Source of the DNA: Oscillibacter hominis
GTDB taxonomy: Bacteria; Bacillota; Clostridia; Oscillospirales; Oscillospiraceae
NCBI RefSeq assembly: GCF_014334055.1
Contig: NZ_CP060490.1
Coordinates: forward strand, 2,728,001-2,792,000
Direction: 5' to 3'
DNA length: 64,000 nt
Position numbers and translations under genes: made by a program. Every line of letters starts with the position of its first letter. The stretch's first letter is position 1. Below, one piece after another: positions 62,534-64,000 of the stretch. Under the pieces are notes generated by a model. That model had not been told where the DNA came from, searched no databases, and saw nothing but the letters and a program-made list of their open reading frames with translations.

Positions 62534-64000
62534 ATGGAGCAGAAACGACCGGATTTTCAGGTGCCGCCCCTGGAGGACTGGCAGCCGGAGGGACGCGGCG
62601 CCGGCAAGCTGAAGATTTTTTTCGGCTATGCGGCAGGCGTCGGCAAGACATACGCCATGCTGGAGGCGGCCCACCGGGCCAGGGACTCGGGCGTGGATGT
62701 GGTGGCCGGGTACATCGGGCCCCACACGCGCCCGGAGACCATGGCCCTTCTGGACGGGCTGGAACTGCTCCAGCCAAAGGAGATCGAATGCAGGGGAACC
62801 CTGCTGCGGGAGTTCGATCTGGACGGTGCCCTCCGGCGCCGGCCCCAGCTGATCCTGGTGGACGAGCTGGCCCACACCAACGCGGAGGGCTGCCGCCATG
62901 TCAAGCGTTATCAGGATGTGCAGGAGCTGCTGCACGCCGGAATCAGCGTCTACACCACCGTCAACGTACAGCATCTGGAGAGCCTGAACGACGTGGTGGC
63001 CTCCATCACGGGCGTCACGGTGGCCGACCGGATACCAGACCACGTATTTGACTCAGCCAGCCAGGTGGAGGTGGTGGACCTGGAACCCGCCGACCTGCTG
63101 GAGCGGCTGCGCTCCGGGAGGATTTACGGGGAGCGCCGGGCCGGCAGCGCCATGGCCCGCTTCTTTACGGAGAAGAACCTGGCGGCCCTGCGGGAGATCG
63201 CCCTGCGCCGCAGTGCCGACCGTCTGGAAAGGGCGCCTAATTTGGAGGGGGAGCGGGTGCGCTCTGCAGAGCACATTATGATCTGCCTTTCCGGCGCGCC
63301 CACCAACGCCAGGGTCATCCGCACCGCCGCCCGCATGGCGGAGGCGTTTCACGGGGCTTTTACCGCGCTTTATGTAGAGACGCCGGCCCTTGCCGGGCAG
63401 AGCGAGGCGGAGCATGGACGGCTCCAGGCCAATCTCAGGCTGGCGGAGGAGCTGGGGGCCCGGATCACCACCGCCTATGGGGAGGACCCGGCGGTTCAGA
63501 TCGCGGAGTACGCCCGGATCAGCGGCGCCTCCAAAATTGTCCTTGGCCGCAGCCCCCAGAAAAAGAACCCTTTTCTTCCAGGCAAAAGCCTGATGGACCG
63601 GCTGGGAGAGCTGGCCCCGGACCTGGACATCTACATCATCCCGGATCAGCCCCGACAGAAGCGGCGCTTGACCGCCCCCCACAGGGAGCGCTTTTCCCTG
63701 AAGGACACGCTGAAGACCCTGGGCATTCTGACTCTGTGCACTGCGGTGGGCTATCTCTTCAAGGGGCTTGGGCTCACCTCGTCCAACATCATCATGGTGT
63801 ACTTCCTGGGCGTGCTGATGGTTTCCATGGTCACCACAGGCCGCAGCTACAGCCTGGGCGCGTCGGTGTTCGCGGTGCTGATTTTCAACTTTTTCTTCAC
63901 CTATCCCTATTTTACACTGATGAGCGATCCCAGCTATATCGCCACCTTTGCCGTCATGCTGGCAGTGGCGCTCCTGAGCAGCTCCCTGACCACCCGCATC
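62534..64000 (+). CDS. kdpD: KdpD-type osmosensitive K+ sensor kinase (truncated by window end)
   Basis: 489 codons are visible. An N-terminal KdpD domain (about 25-235) has Walker A GYAAGVGKTYAM and Walker B LILVDELAHTN. A universal stress protein domain follows (about 245-375, ending ASKIVLGRS). The first membrane helices start at about 395 (LGILTLCTAVGYL, IIMVYFLGVLMV). The histidine kinase core lies beyond base 64000. GAGGAGGTG precedes the ATG. It is divergent from ktrB. Confidence 0.93.
   Translation, partial: MEQKRPDFQVPPLEDWQPEGRGAGKLKIFFGYAAGVGKTYAMLEAAHRARDSGVDVVAGYIGPHTRPETMALLDGLELLQPKEIECRGTLLREFDLDGALRRRPQLILVDELAHTNAEGCRHVKRYQDVQELLHAGISVYTTVNVQHLESLNDVVASITGVTVADRIPDHVFDSASQVEVVDLEPADLLERLRSGRIYGERRAGSAMARFFTEKNLAALREIALRRSADRLERAPNLEGERVRSAEHIMICLSGAPTNARVIRTAARMAEAFHGAFTALYVETPALAGQSEAEHGRLQANLRLAEELGARITTAYGEDPAVQIAEYARISGASKIVLGRSPQKKNPFLPGKSLMDRLGELAPDLDIYIIPDQPRQKRRLTAPHRERFSLKDTLKTLGILTLCTAVGYLFKGLGLTSSNIIMVYFLGVLMVSMVTTGRSYSLGASVFAVLIFNFFFTYPYFTLMSDPSYIATFAVMLAVALLSSSLTTRI

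Overview
The window is about 62% GC chromosomal DNA from a Gram-positive, low-redundancy genome. It has Shine-Dalgarno sites of the GGAGG type, many GTG/TTG starts, lipoproteins, SLH-domain surface proteins, a SpoVK-like AAA protein and the SRP RNA-dnaX-ybaB order. This points to a Clostridia member, most likely a gut Oscillospiraceae (Flavonifractor/Lawsonibacter/Oscillibacter-like). The species is an inference. There are no rRNA operons, CRISPR arrays or recognisable transposases.

Region 1 (1-2.2 kb): small lipoprotein, DUF3842 protein, 59-aa protein and an MBL-fold hydrolase. Region 2 (2.2-10.95 kb) is the most interesting part. It is a five-gene minus-strand operon preceded by a promoter and a cobalamin riboswitch. 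It encodes a 912-aa SLH-anchored protein (DUF4430, alpha/alpha-barrel, PEGA, DUF4430), a 532-aa alpha/alpha-barrel protein with SLH domains, a DUF4430 lipoprotein, an EcfT-type membrane protein and a 788-aa ABC-ABC-S-component fusion. DUF4430 and an alpha6/alpha6 barrel are the two domains of animal transcobalamin and intrinsic factor. I therefore read the operon as a wall-anchored, transcobalamin-like corrinoid capture system feeding an ECF importer.

Region 3 (11-19.8 kb): two very large cytoplasmic PAS hybrid histidine kinases separated by an Hpt protein, forming one phosphorelay operon. Region 4 (19.8-25.2 kb): YcxB-like protein, cupin, PhnD-like lipoprotein with an alpha/beta hydrolase, and a diacylglycerol kinase-like enzyme divergent from an AI-2E family permease, where the two promoters share one palindromic -35 box. 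Region 5 (25.2-30.3 kb): complete oligopeptide/nickel-type ABC importer operon. Region 6 (30.3-34.8 kb): a TauE/SafE pair of half-size proteins, DUF1540 protein, an ECF sigma factor with its membrane partner, and mgtE under an M-box Mg2+ riboswitch with a terminator.

Region 7 (34.9-48.8 kb) is rich in DNA repair: radC-uvrB behind a promoter with a LexA-like box, MmcQ/YjbR protein, membrane protein, DMT permease, YbaK deacylase, a small XRE regulator module with a consensus divergent promoter and operator palindrome, uvrA (whose last 79 bases are duplicated downstream around a hairpin), GNAT, recD2, comF and mreB. Region 8 (48.8-58.1 kb): 2-hydroxyacid dehydrogenase with a CbxX-type AAA protein, the Gx/NusG_II/ApbE trio linked to flavin-based electron transfer, two small membrane proteins, a DUF4127 lipoprotein, and ybaB, dnaX and SRP RNA. 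Region 9 (58.1-64 kb): tRNA-Ala(CGC), a 44-aa membrane peptide, two tandem DUF3841 proteins, the KtrA/KtrB potassium uptake pair and the start of kdpD, which runs off the window.
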